64,000 nt of DNA, from the NCBI RefSeq assembly GCF_004765815.2, contig NZ_SBIS02000008.1:372001-436000 (forward strand), read 5' to 3'. Below, piece by piece: positions 9,109 to 15,653 of this stretch. A program made the translations under genes and the position numbers. Position 1 is the first letter of the stretch. Each line of letters begins with the position of its first letter. The DNA comes from Halorussus salinus. GTDB lineage: Archaea; Halobacteriota; Halobacteria; Halobacteriales; Haladaptataceae. The notes beneath the pieces are model-generated. The model saw only the letters and a program-made list of their open reading frames with translations. It did no database searches and had not been told where the DNA came from.

Positions 9109-9306
9109 GTGCAGACTCTTCCGAAGTCACGACTGCTCCGGTTTGTCGAGGAAGCAGTTCAGCAACGTGCCGTAGCTCGATACTTCTCCGTCAATTCAAC
9201 ACTCAAGCGGAACTACGGTACGTTCGCCCGCTCACGACGCTGGTGGAAGCAGTTCCGTGAACTCACTATCACCGGTCTCGTTCGTAACGTAGAGCAATCA
9301 CTCTGA
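9109..9306 (+). pseudogene. Internally deleted IS5-type transposase remnant
   Basis: A 65-codon open frame starting with GTG. Residues 1-26 (LPKSRLLRFVEEAVQ...AVARY) match my recollection of the N-terminus of haloarchaeal IS5-group transposases. Residues 27-65 (VNSTLKRNYGTFARSRRWWKQFREL...) match their extreme C-terminus. The catalytic middle of about 200 residues is absent and the two ends are joined in frame. It cannot be an active transposase, but could be a non-autonomous derivative. I could not identify clear terminal inverted repeats around it. Confidence 0.75.
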
Positions 9307-9474
9307 GCCATTAATACAGACGACCGACACGCCACGAGGGATGATGGTTTAGCAATCAGTTGGTAAGTGACCCGTACAAGGTATAGAGTATAGATTCAGC
9401 AATCGACTACGTGCTGGTCGGGCCGTTTGGCTACGTACGCTCTAAGGTGAACGACCGGGAATCGTCAACAGATG

Positions 9475-9518
9475 ATTAGGTCTGTCCTCTGGCTAAATTA
9501 GGTCTGTCCTCTGGCTAA
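9475..9518. repeat. Perfect tandem duplication of a 22-bp unit
   Basis: Two identical adjacent 22-bp copies (9475-9496 and 9497-9518), each starting ATTAGGTCTG and ending CTCTGGCTAA. Each unit begins and ends with the complementary words TTAG and CTAA. It lies downstream of the transposase remnant at an abrupt change in base composition. Origin could be replication slippage or the footprint of an element. Confidence 0.9.
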
Positions 9519-9721
9519 CTGCCACCCGGCGCGCGCGAGCAACGCGCGCGAGGGCCGAGGACCGCAGTGAAACGAGGACCGCAGGCGGTTGGGGAGGACG
9601 TGGTGGGGTGCTGTGCGGTCGCCGTACGGCAGACTCCTCGGTATCGGATTCAGCGCGGTTCGCGGTGACAGGGTGGTACGGAGCGGTCCGGTACGCGGCA
9701 GTAGCGGTACAGTTCAGTCGG

Positions 9722-9741
9722 CAGTCACGAATTCGTAACTG
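9722..9741. promoter_or_regulatory. Near-perfect 20-bp palindrome
   Basis: CAGT-C-ACGAATTCGT-A-ACTG: a perfect 10-bp core palindrome flanked by complementary CAGT/ACTG with one mismatched pair. It lies 163 bp upstream of the MocA-like gene. Such dyads can be operators for dimeric repressors, but no regulator is encoded next to it. Confidence 0.5.
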
Positions 9742-9757
9742 CCTCACTGGCCGAGAC

Positions 9758-9792
9758 TCGGCGTTCGCTCCTCGTCCGTCAGCGAACGCCGA
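9758..9792. other. 12-bp perfect stem with 11-nt loop
   Basis: TCGGCGTTCGCT (9758-9769) is followed after 11 nt by its exact complement AGCGAACGCCGA (9781-9792). A 12-bp GC-rich stem would be very stable in RNA. No run of T follows directly, so it is not a classical terminator. It may lie in a leader, or in a small RNA, ahead of the gene at 9904. Confidence 0.6.
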
Positions 9793-9903
9793 CGCCGTAG
9801 AACCATCTACAGCCACTCGAAAAGACACCAAATATGTCCCAAAGAAACCCACAGAATCCCGAGGAGTCAGCTTTTTAGGTACCCGAGCGTCACACCTCCG
9901 GAC

Positions 9904-10605
9904 GTGATACTCGGCGCGCTCCTCGCGGCCGGAACCGGCTCGCGTTTCGGCGAGGAGAACAAGCTCCTCGCCGACTTCGACGGGAACCCACTCGTCGCGC
10001 ACGCCGCCAGCACCCTCGTAGACTCGCGCCTCGACGCCGCAGTCGCGGTGGTCGGCCACGACGCCGAGGAGGTCGCCGACGCGCTCCCCGAGGAAATCGA
10101 GGCCGTCGAAAATCCCGACTACGAGGAGGGCCAGAGTACGTCGGTCCGGCGCGCGGTCGGGGTCGCCCGCGAGCGCGGGGCCGAGGCGCTCGTCGTCGCG
10201 CTCGGCGACATGCCCCGCGTCGAGGGCGAGACGGTGGACGCGCTCTGTCGGGAGTACGACGAGCGACGCGGCGACGCCGACCGACCCGATGACCACGACC
10301 GACCCGGCGACCCCAACCGACCCGGCGACCCCGACCGACCCGGCAACCCCGACCGACCCGGCAACCCCGACCGGCCCGCCATCGTCGCGCCACGCTACGG
10401 CGGCCAGCGCGGGAATCCGGTGCTGTTCGACGCGCGGTACTTCGACGCGCTGGCGAGCATCGAGGGCGACGTGGGCGGCCGGGGCCTCCTCGAATCAGAA
10501 CCCGTGGCGTGGGTGGACGTGGCCGACCCCGGCGTTCGCCGGGACGTGGACACCGACGAGGACCTGCGAGAGCTTCAGGCCGAATCGGACCCCGAGCGGG
10601 GATGA
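9904..10605 (+). CDS. MocA/MobA-like nucleotidyltransferase
   Basis: 233 residues from a GTG start. The N-terminus ILGALLAAGTGSRFGEENKLL is the NTP-binding loop of MobA-like NTP transferases. VALGDMPRV carries the Mg2+-binding Asp, and GNPVLFD and GDVGGRGLL are the expected late motifs. The family cytidylylates (MocA) or guanylylates (MobA) the molybdenum cofactor. Its position beside XdhC/CoxI and the hydroxylase points to the cytosine form needed by such enzymes. Residues 120-158 hold an insertion of six-residue repeats (RPGDPN/RPGNPD) not expected in the family. It overlaps the convergent XdhC gene by 31 bp. Confidence 0.85.
   Translation: MILGALLAAGTGSRFGEENKLLADFDGNPLVAHAASTLVDSRLDAAVAVVGHDAEEVADALPEEIEAVENPDYEEGQSTSVRRAVGVARERGAEALVVALGDMPRVEGETVDALCREYDERRGDADRPDDHDRPGDPNRPGDPDRPGNPDRPGNPDRPAIVAPRYGGQRGNPVLFDARYFDALASIEGDVGGRGLLESEPVAWVDVADPGVRRDVDTDEDLRELQAESDPERG
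10300..10371. repeat. Four tandem 18-bp units inside the MocA-like gene
   Basis: Four in-frame copies of an 18-bp unit (CGACCCGGCGACCCCAAC and close variants) code for RPGDPN, RPGDPD, RPGNPD and RPGNPD. Partial copies precede and follow the array. The array expands a surface loop between the Mg2+-binding motif and the substrate-side half of the enzyme. Confidence 0.9.
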
Positions 10606-11798
10606 ATCGGCCCCTCGCTGTCGGTCAGCCGACCGCCCGCGCGGTCGTTCGACACCGCCAGCACCTCGCCGACGACCGACAAGGCGATCTGGTACGGTTC
10701 GCCGCCGCCCAAGTCCAGCCCCACGGGCGTCCCGACGCGCTCCAGTTCGTCGGCCGAGAGGGGCGACCGGGACTCGGCGACCTCCTCGCGCATCTCCTCG
10801 AACCGCTTGCGCGGCCCCATCAGGCCGACGTAGGGCACGTCGGTCTCCAGTAGCGCCTCCACGGCCAGCCTGTCGTCTACGAAGTTGTGGCTCATCACGA
10901 CCGCGTAGGTCTCGGCCGGGCGCGGAATCGCGTCCGCGATTTCGGACGGTCGAGTGGCGGTGACCTCGTGAGCGGCCGGAAACCGCTCGCCGTCGGCCCG
11001 AGCGCCGCGCGCGGTGGCGACGGTCACGCGAAATCCGGCGTCGCGGGCGAGTCGGGAGACGGGGCGCACGTCCGCGCCGTGGCCGAACACCAGCAGTTCC
11101 GGCGGGGGTTCGAGACCGTCCACGAACACCCGCGCCGTCCCGCGGTCGGTCTCGACGGTCACGGTGTCCGAGCGCCCGGCCGCGGCGAACTCGCCCGCCC
11201 GCTCGCCGACCGCTTCGAGGAGGTCGCCGGGGAGCGCCGGGCGTGAATCGGGCGTCTCCAGAACCGCACCCGAGTCGGCGACGAGCGCCCGCGCGCCGAC
11301 CGGAGCGTCGGGGTAGCCATCGCGTCCGTCCGACCCCTCGCCGCCGACCATCGTCAGGAGCGCGACGCGTTCGCCGTCCGCGAGCGCGTCGAGCGCGGGC
11401 CGAAAGCTCGCGTCCGCGGGTTCGACCAGCACGTCGATGACGCCGTTACAGCCCAGTCCGAAGCCCCACGCGTCGTCGTCGCCCGTGAGGTCGAACCGCT
11501 CGCAGACCGGTCCCTCGGAGAGCGCCGTCTCCGCGAGGTCGGCGACTGGGCCTTCCAGACAGCCCGCGGTAATCGCGCCGACCGCGCCCTCCTCGGCGAC
11601 GAGGCGCTTCGCGCCGGGGCGGCGGTAGGCCGACCCCTCGACCGCGACGACCGTGGTGACGGCCGTCGCCGAGTCCACGGGGTCGGCCTCGGCGTCGGCA
11701 CGGGCGGCGGCCGCCCGAGAATCGGCGGCGATCTCCTCGCGGAGGCGTTCGCGGACCGACAGCGCGCTGGCGGCCCACGCGTCGGACTCGTCGTTCAT
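10575..11798 (-). CDS. XdhC/CoxI family Mo-cofactor maturation factor
   Basis: 407 residues from the ATG at 11798. The N-terminal XdhC/CoxI domain (TTVVAVEGSAYRRPGAKRLV...ITAGCLEGPV... LGCNGVIDVLVEP) binds Mo cofactor and helps its sulfuration and insertion into xanthine-dehydrogenase-family enzymes. The C-terminal Rossmann-like XdhC domain (LLVFGHGADVRPVSRLARDAGFRVTV) follows from about residue 235. The Cys in ITAGCLEG is the conserved one. The upstream frame to 12221 is non-coding. It is convergent with the MocA-like gene, overlapping by 31 bp; both very likely serve the hydroxylase of 3371-8547. Confidence 0.92.
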   Translation of the reverse strand: MNDESDAWAASALSVRERLREEIAADSRAAAARADAEADPVDSATAVTTVVAVEGSAYRRPGAKRLVAEEGAVGAITAGCLEGPVADLAETALSEGPVCERFDLTGDDDAWGFGLGCNGVIDVLVEPADASFRPALDALADGERVALLTMVGGEGSDGRDGYPDAPVGARALVADSGAVLETPDSRPALPGDLLEAVGERAGEFAAAGRSDTVTVETDRGTARVFVDGLEPPPELLVFGHGADVRPVSRLARDAGFRVTVATARGARADGERFPAAHEVTATRPSEIADAIPRPAETYAVVMSHNFVDDRLAVEALLETDVPYVGLMGPRKRFEEMREEVAESRSPLSADELERVGTPVGLDLGGGEPYQIALSVVGEVLAVSNDRAGGRLTDSEGPIHPRSGSDSA

Positions 11799-11937
11799 GT
11801 TTCGTGGTAGCAAATGCGGATATTTAGGTGTTCGCGTGGCCGACCCGCGCTCGCCCGGATCACGACAAATCCTCACAAACCGACCGCAGAAAGCTCGAAC
11901 GTAAAGATATATCCGTCGCTCCATCGCTACTCCCCGC

Positions 11938-12867
11938 ATGGAGCTTTCAGGGAAGTCGGTCCTCGTAACTGGCGGTGCCGGACTCATCGGCACCCACCTC
12001 ACCGAGTCGCTCGCCGAGGAGAACGACGTACTCGTCGCGGACAACTGCTCGAAGGGCAACCGCGAGTGGGTGCCCGAGACCGCGGCGTTCGCCGACTGCG
12101 ACCTCACCGACGAGGAGGACGTGGCCGAAGTCGTCACCTCGGACCTCGACATCGTCTTCCACCTCGGGGCGCTCTCGGACGTGAACCGGGGCGACCACCG
12201 GCGCGTCTTCGACCACAACAACGCGATGCTCTACAACATCCTCGAACGCATGGACGAGGTGGGTCTCTCGAAAATCGCGTTCGCGTCCTCGTCGGCGGTG
12301 TACGGCGAGGCCCCGCGGCCGACCCCCGAGGACTTCGCGCCGCTCGAACCCGTCAGCACCTACGGCGCGAGCAAGCTGGCTGGCGAGGGTCTCCTCTCGA
12401 CGTACGCCCACTCCCACGACTTCACGACGTGGATGTTCCGGTTCTCGAACGTCGTGGGTCCCCACCAGCGCAACAACGTCATCTCGGACTTCATCGAGAA
12501 ACTGCTCGACGACCCCCAAGCCCTCGAAATTCTCGGCGACGGCCGCCAAGAGAAGTCCTACCTCCACGTCGAGGACTGCGTGGCCGGGATGGAACACGTC
12601 GTGGAACACACCGACGACCCGACAAACATCTACAATCTGGGCACCAGAACCACCATCTCGGTGACGCGCATCGCCGAGTTGGTCAGCGACGTGGTGGGCT
12701 GTGACCCCGAGTTCGAGTACACCGGCGGCGACCGGGGCTGGACCGGCGACGTGCCCAAGATGCGCCTCTCCATCGAGAAGGCCAGCGCAATCGGCTGGTC
12801 GCCCGAGCGCGAGAGCGCGCAAGCCGTCCGGACCGCGGCCGAGCAGTTGTACGACGAGTTGGCCTGA
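11938..12867 (+). CDS. NAD-dependent sugar-nucleotide epimerase/dehydratase
   Basis: 309 residues of the extended short-chain dehydrogenase family (UDP-glucose 4-epimerase-like). NAD-binding GGAGLIGTHL is at 12-21, the catalytic Tyr/Lys is in YGASKLAGEGL (near 142-146) with the Ser in ASSSAVYGE, and the sugar-nucleotide site (GDGRQEKSYLHVEDC) is near 200-215. It interconverts nucleotide sugars for S-layer glycans or exopolysaccharide. The start at 11938 is preceded by an AT-rich element (AAAGATATATCC) about 25-35 bp upstream. Confidence 0.9.
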   Translation: MELSGKSVLVTGGAGLIGTHLTESLAEENDVLVADNCSKGNREWVPETAAFADCDLTDEEDVAEVVTSDLDIVFHLGALSDVNRGDHRRVFDHNNAMLYNILERMDEVGLSKIAFASSSAVYGEAPRPTPEDFAPLEPVSTYGASKLAGEGLLSTYAHSHDFTTWMFRFSNVVGPHQRNNVISDFIEKLLDDPQALEILGDGRQEKSYLHVEDCVAGMEHVVEHTDDPTNIYNLGTRTTISVTRIAELVSDVVGCDPEFEYTGGDRGWTGDVPKMRLSIEKASAIGWSPERESAQAVRTAAEQLYDELA

Positions 12868-12899
12868 GTCGCGCGGCGCGGTTTTCTGATTTCACGCGG

Positions 12900-13178
12900 T
12901 CAGTCACGGGTCACGGACTCCGAATCGTCGTCGGACTCGTCACTCACATCGAGAATCTCCGCTGCGACGGCCGTCACGTGTTGTTGGTGCGAAGCAGATG
13001 TCTGGACGCTTTGAGCCGCGTCGAGTTGGTCGTTGACAACCGCATTCTGTTGGGGACCCCACATCTCTGGAGGTTCTGACTCGATGTATTCGACCCAGCA
13101 CTTGATGGCCTCAATGCGTTGCTCACGGTTCTGTTCGTGCTTTGCGTCGAGGTGTTCACGCGCGTTTGAGTCGCTCAT
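12900..13178 (-). CDS. Small acidic protein paired with a nucleotidyltransferase; possible antitoxin
   Basis: 92 residues from the ATG at 13178 (97 if the ATG at 13193 is used). It is mostly helical, charged and His/Gln-rich, and ends in an acidic tail (DVSDESDDDSESV). No family is recognised. Its start lies inside the 3' end of the nucleotidyltransferase gene, so the two are translationally coupled. Base composition is lower in GC than neighbours. In two-gene modules with a nucleotidyltransferase-fold protein, the small partner is often the antitoxin or the target; here that is inference. Confidence 0.6.
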   Translation of the reverse strand: MSDSNAREHLDAKHEQNREQRIEAIKCWVEYIESEPPEMWGPQQNAVVNDQLDAAQSVQTSASHQQHVTAVAAEILDVSDESDDDSESVTRD

Positions 13179-13758
13179 ATTCGGTTTCGACATCGAGTCG
13201 CGTTACCCATTCTTCGAGGCGGGGCACACTAAGGCTTTCCTCGAAGAGCGTGTAGAGGTGAACTGCATCCTCGATATCCTTCTGCGCACCGAGATGTAGT
13301 TTGTAGGCGACCTGAAGCTCTAACGGCCCAATTGGGATTTCTTCGTGACTGATTCGCGCCAGTATAGCGTTTTCGAGAGACGCACGGTCGAACTCGTCGC
13401 GTGCGAACTTGACTTCGAGATGCGGTGTAATCTGATCTTCGGGAGCAACCCAGATGTTATCGCCGGTATCGAGCATCTCGTACATCGACGTGAGCGGCAT
13501 TGCCGGGCCCCAGAAGTCCGCTTTGTCGAGGGCCGTGACGAGTTCGTCCGCAGTATCTTCATCGATTTGCTCGATAAGAACGTCGACATCCTCGGTAGAA
13601 CGCGCCCGACCAGCGAGAATCGAGACGTAGCCCGCGATATAGACGTGCTCGATGTCGAACTGGTCGAGGAGTTCCGAGAACCCAATCGCCAACTCGTCAA
13701 GCTGGTTAGGTTCCCGTTCGACAATCAATGTTTCATTCTGGAATTCGATACCGCCCAT
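13156..13758 (-). CDS. Nucleotidyltransferase-fold protein (MNT/AbiEii/DUF6036-like)
   Basis: 200 residues. The motif AGYVSILAGRARSTEDVDVLIE (about residues 43-64) resembles the G[GS]-x(n)-R-x-T-x-D-x-D signature of minimal nucleotidyltransferases, with Asp60/Asp62 as metal ligands. A third acidic strand could be HLEVKFARDEFD, and a later segment (QKDIEDAVHLYTLF) resembles the helical end of DUF6036/AbiEii proteins. Such proteins act as toxins, antitoxins or phage-defence factors by adding nucleotides to RNA or protein. It overlaps the small gene downstream by 23 bp. Composition suggests horizontal acquisition. Confidence 0.75.
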   Translation of the reverse strand: MGGIEFQNETLIVEREPNQLDELAIGFSELLDQFDIEHVYIAGYVSILAGRARSTEDVDVLIEQIDEDTADELVTALDKADFWGPAMPLTSMYEMLDTGDNIWVAPEDQITPHLEVKFARDEFDRASLENAILARISHEEIPIGPLELQVAYKLHLGAQKDIEDAVHLYTLFEESLSVPRLEEWVTRLDVETEYERLKRA

Positions 13759-13915
13759 GAATATTCGTTATCAGTAGGCGTATAAGTTGTTAGGGATTGT
13801 TCGTGAGCAGTGTTCCGGCTTTCCATCGTGAGACGTTCGCACCGCGAATCGAACAAAACCACCGAGTCGGTTGCGAGCCACAGATTGCATTAAGAAACGG
13901 TACTACCAACTACTG

Positions 13916-14899
13916 CTACGATTCGGTGGTCGTCACGAGGTCCCGAGCGACCTGTACGCTGGTCCAGTAGACCTCGCCGTCGTAGCGCAGGAGATAGATG
14001 CCGTCGATGCGGCCGGTCCCGCCACTCTCGTCAGCGCCCTCGTCTCCGGCATCCGCGTCTCCGGCACCCTCGTCCGACTCTTCCCACGCGTACCGCACCT
14101 CGTCGTGGGGCCGGAATCTGGTCGCCAACTTCAGCGCGGCGTCGGGCGGGTTCTCGTCGGCGGGCACCGAGTAGTCGTCGGGCACGATTGCTTCGTCTAA
14201 AATCTCGCGCTCCGCCTCGGAGAGGTCCGAGAGTTCGAAAGCGTACTCCTCGCGGACCTCCGCGCCGAACTGTTCGGCCGAGGAGTGGACCTCCTCGGAC
14301 TCGTAGCGATACTCCTTCAGGTCGTCCTCGTAGGAGTCGTCCACCTCGAACCGGCCTTTCGTCTCCGGGTCCCAGACGATGACCGAGCGGTCGGGGTCCG
14401 GAACGAGCGCGGAGTCGGGAATCTCGCTGTCGAGGTACAACAGCGACGACCCGAACCCGAGGAAGGGGTCGTCGGCCCACCCCCGGTCCGCGAACGTCTC
14501 GCGGTCCACCGCGGGTAGCTCCTCGAAGCGAACCGTCTCGCTCTCGGAGACCGAGCCGTCGGCGGGATTCAGCGTGAAGTGGAACGTCGTCGCGTCGGTG
14601 GTCTCGACCACCTCGCGGGAGAGTCGATACACCGAATCGCGGTAGACGAACGACCGATTTTCCGGGAAAGGCGGCTCTGTGGCTTCCCGCGCCGCCGACC
14701 CGTTCTCGACGGCGTCGGCGACGAGTTCGCGCCGGTCGGAGGAGCCTTCGAGACCGTACGTCACCTCTCGCGCTATCTCGTAGTCGGAAATCGGTTCGAG
14801 TCGGAGGGAGGTCGCCGGTGCGCGTGCGCACCCCGTACAGCCGCCAGCGGTGGCGATAGCGAGGGTCGCACCGGAAGCGAGGAACTCGCGGCGGTCCAT
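13916..14899 (-). CDS. Tat-exported lipoprotein, function unknown
   Basis: 327 residues from the ATG at 14899. The N-terminus MDRREFLASGATLAIATAGGC has a twin-arginine pair and a lipobox ending at Cys21. The rest is an acidic, probably beta-rich domain without recognised family. An acidic linker (DEGAGDADAGDEGADE, near 285-300) precedes a C-terminal strand pair (IDGIYLLRYDGEVYWTSVQVA). It is followed on the same strand by no close gene; a second lipoprotein lies 68 bp upstream. Confidence 0.8.
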   Translation of the reverse strand: MDRREFLASGATLAIATAGGCTGCARAPATSLRLEPISDYEIAREVTYGLEGSSDRRELVADAVENGSAAREATEPPFPENRSFVYRDSVYRLSREVVETTDATTFHFTLNPADGSVSESETVRFEELPAVDRETFADRGWADDPFLGFGSSLLYLDSEIPDSALVPDPDRSVIVWDPETKGRFEVDDSYEDDLKEYRYESEEVHSSAEQFGAEVREEYAFELSDLSEAEREILDEAIVPDDYSVPADENPPDAALKLATRFRPHDEVRYAWEESDEGAGDADAGDEGADESGGTGRIDGIYLLRYDGEVYWTSVQVARDLVTTTES

Positions 14900-14967
14900 A
14901 GCGCGGGGGTTTCTGACGGGACGTGATAAAACATCTGTAGATTCGGTGAGAAGTGAAGTCGGGCAGG

Positions 14968-15357
14968 TCAGGCGACGACACTGTTCGCCGTAATCTCGTC
15001 GTCGTAGACGCTCACGTCCAATCCGGACGCGTCCGCGTCGGCGCTCTCGTCCCACTCGGCGGTGGCGGTCCGCGAGCCATCGACCGTGATTTCGAGGCGC
15101 TTGGTCCCGTCCTGCGAGAAAGGATGGGGAAACTCCCGGTCCTCCTCGGCCGGGAGGTCGAACGACTCGTCTACGACGACCGTTCCGTCGCCGCTCCGGG
15201 AGACTTCGAGGGAAATTCGGGCGGTCTCCTCGGTGGCGTTGTAGACCGACAGGTCCGAGACGTTGCCGCCCATGTCGATGCACCCGGCCCCGACCCCGGT
15301 TCCAAGGAGGGCCAGCGCAGAGAGGAGGCCGCGGCGCGAGCGTAGTGGCGAGGACAT
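14968..15357 (-). CDS. Small Tat lipoprotein, function unknown
   Basis: 129 residues with twin Arg (SRRGLLSALALLGTGVGAGC) and lipobox Cys26. The mature part looks like a single immunoglobulin-like beta domain (LSVYNATEETARISLEVSRSG...). It lies upstream of, and in the same direction as, the 327-residue lipoprotein, so the pair may be co-transcribed cell-surface proteins. Confidence 0.8.
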   Translation of the reverse strand: MSSPLRSRRGLLSALALLGTGVGAGCIDMGGNVSDLSVYNATEETARISLEVSRSGDGTVVVDESFDLPAEEDREFPHPFSQDGTKRLEITVDGSRTATAEWDESADADASGLDVSVYDDEITANSVVA

Positions 15358-15406
15358 ACGTCGTCGCGTGACAGGTGTGCGATAAGTGTTTTGTGGACCG
15401 GCGACG

Positions 15407-15544
15407 CTACGCCCCGCCGCCTTTCCGAGTGTCGGACTCCGCGAGGAGTCGAATCGCCTGCCAGATAGCGAGACCCGCGAACGCGCCGACCACTATCGCG
15501 AAGGGGTCTACTCCCCCGTGGCCCGCGTGGAGGGGAACGAACAT
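15407..15544 (-). CDS. Small membrane protein (45 residues)
   Basis: A short open frame from an ATG at 15544 with one hydrophobic helix (DPFAIVVGAFAGLAIWQAI, residues 13-31) and a basic-acidic tail. The coding character (third-position G/C, clean start and stop) and its fit between the lipoprotein and copper-ATPase genes support it. No function is recognised. Confidence 0.6.
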   Translation of the reverse strand: MFVPLHAGHGGVDPFAIVVGAFAGLAIWQAIRLLAESDTRKGGGA

Positions 15545-15653
15545 ACGGACGCCTACGACCCGGTTCCTTCTGAACGTTTCGCCCGCGGCACGGACGGCCG
15601 ACCGAGCGTTTACGCGGCGGAATCGAGAGACAAAAACGAGAGCGACGAGAGGC

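Larger units (their letters stand above)
9307..9903. other. Long non-coding stretch with repeats and dyads
   Basis: About 600 bp without a convincing gene. The first part (9307-9480) is AT-richer and continues the transposase remnant; the second is GC-rich. It holds a perfect tandem 22-bp repeat, repeated GAGGACCGCAG and CGCGCGCGAG words (9525-9590), a near-palindrome at 9722-9741 and a strong stem-loop at 9758-9792. Open frames on either strand have no recognisable protein character. It carries the promoter of the MocA-like gene that starts at 9904. Confidence 0.7.

Noticed and set aside
9475-9518. Iron-type TTAGG operators in the tandem repeat
   Set aside because: The words are TTAGG and CTAA separated by 12 nt, without CCTAA, so they do not match the boxes at 33725 and 33761.
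9493-10296. A 267-codon minus-strand frame covering the repeat-rich intergenic region
   Set aside because: It runs antisense to the MocA-like gene and through repeats, with no domain character.
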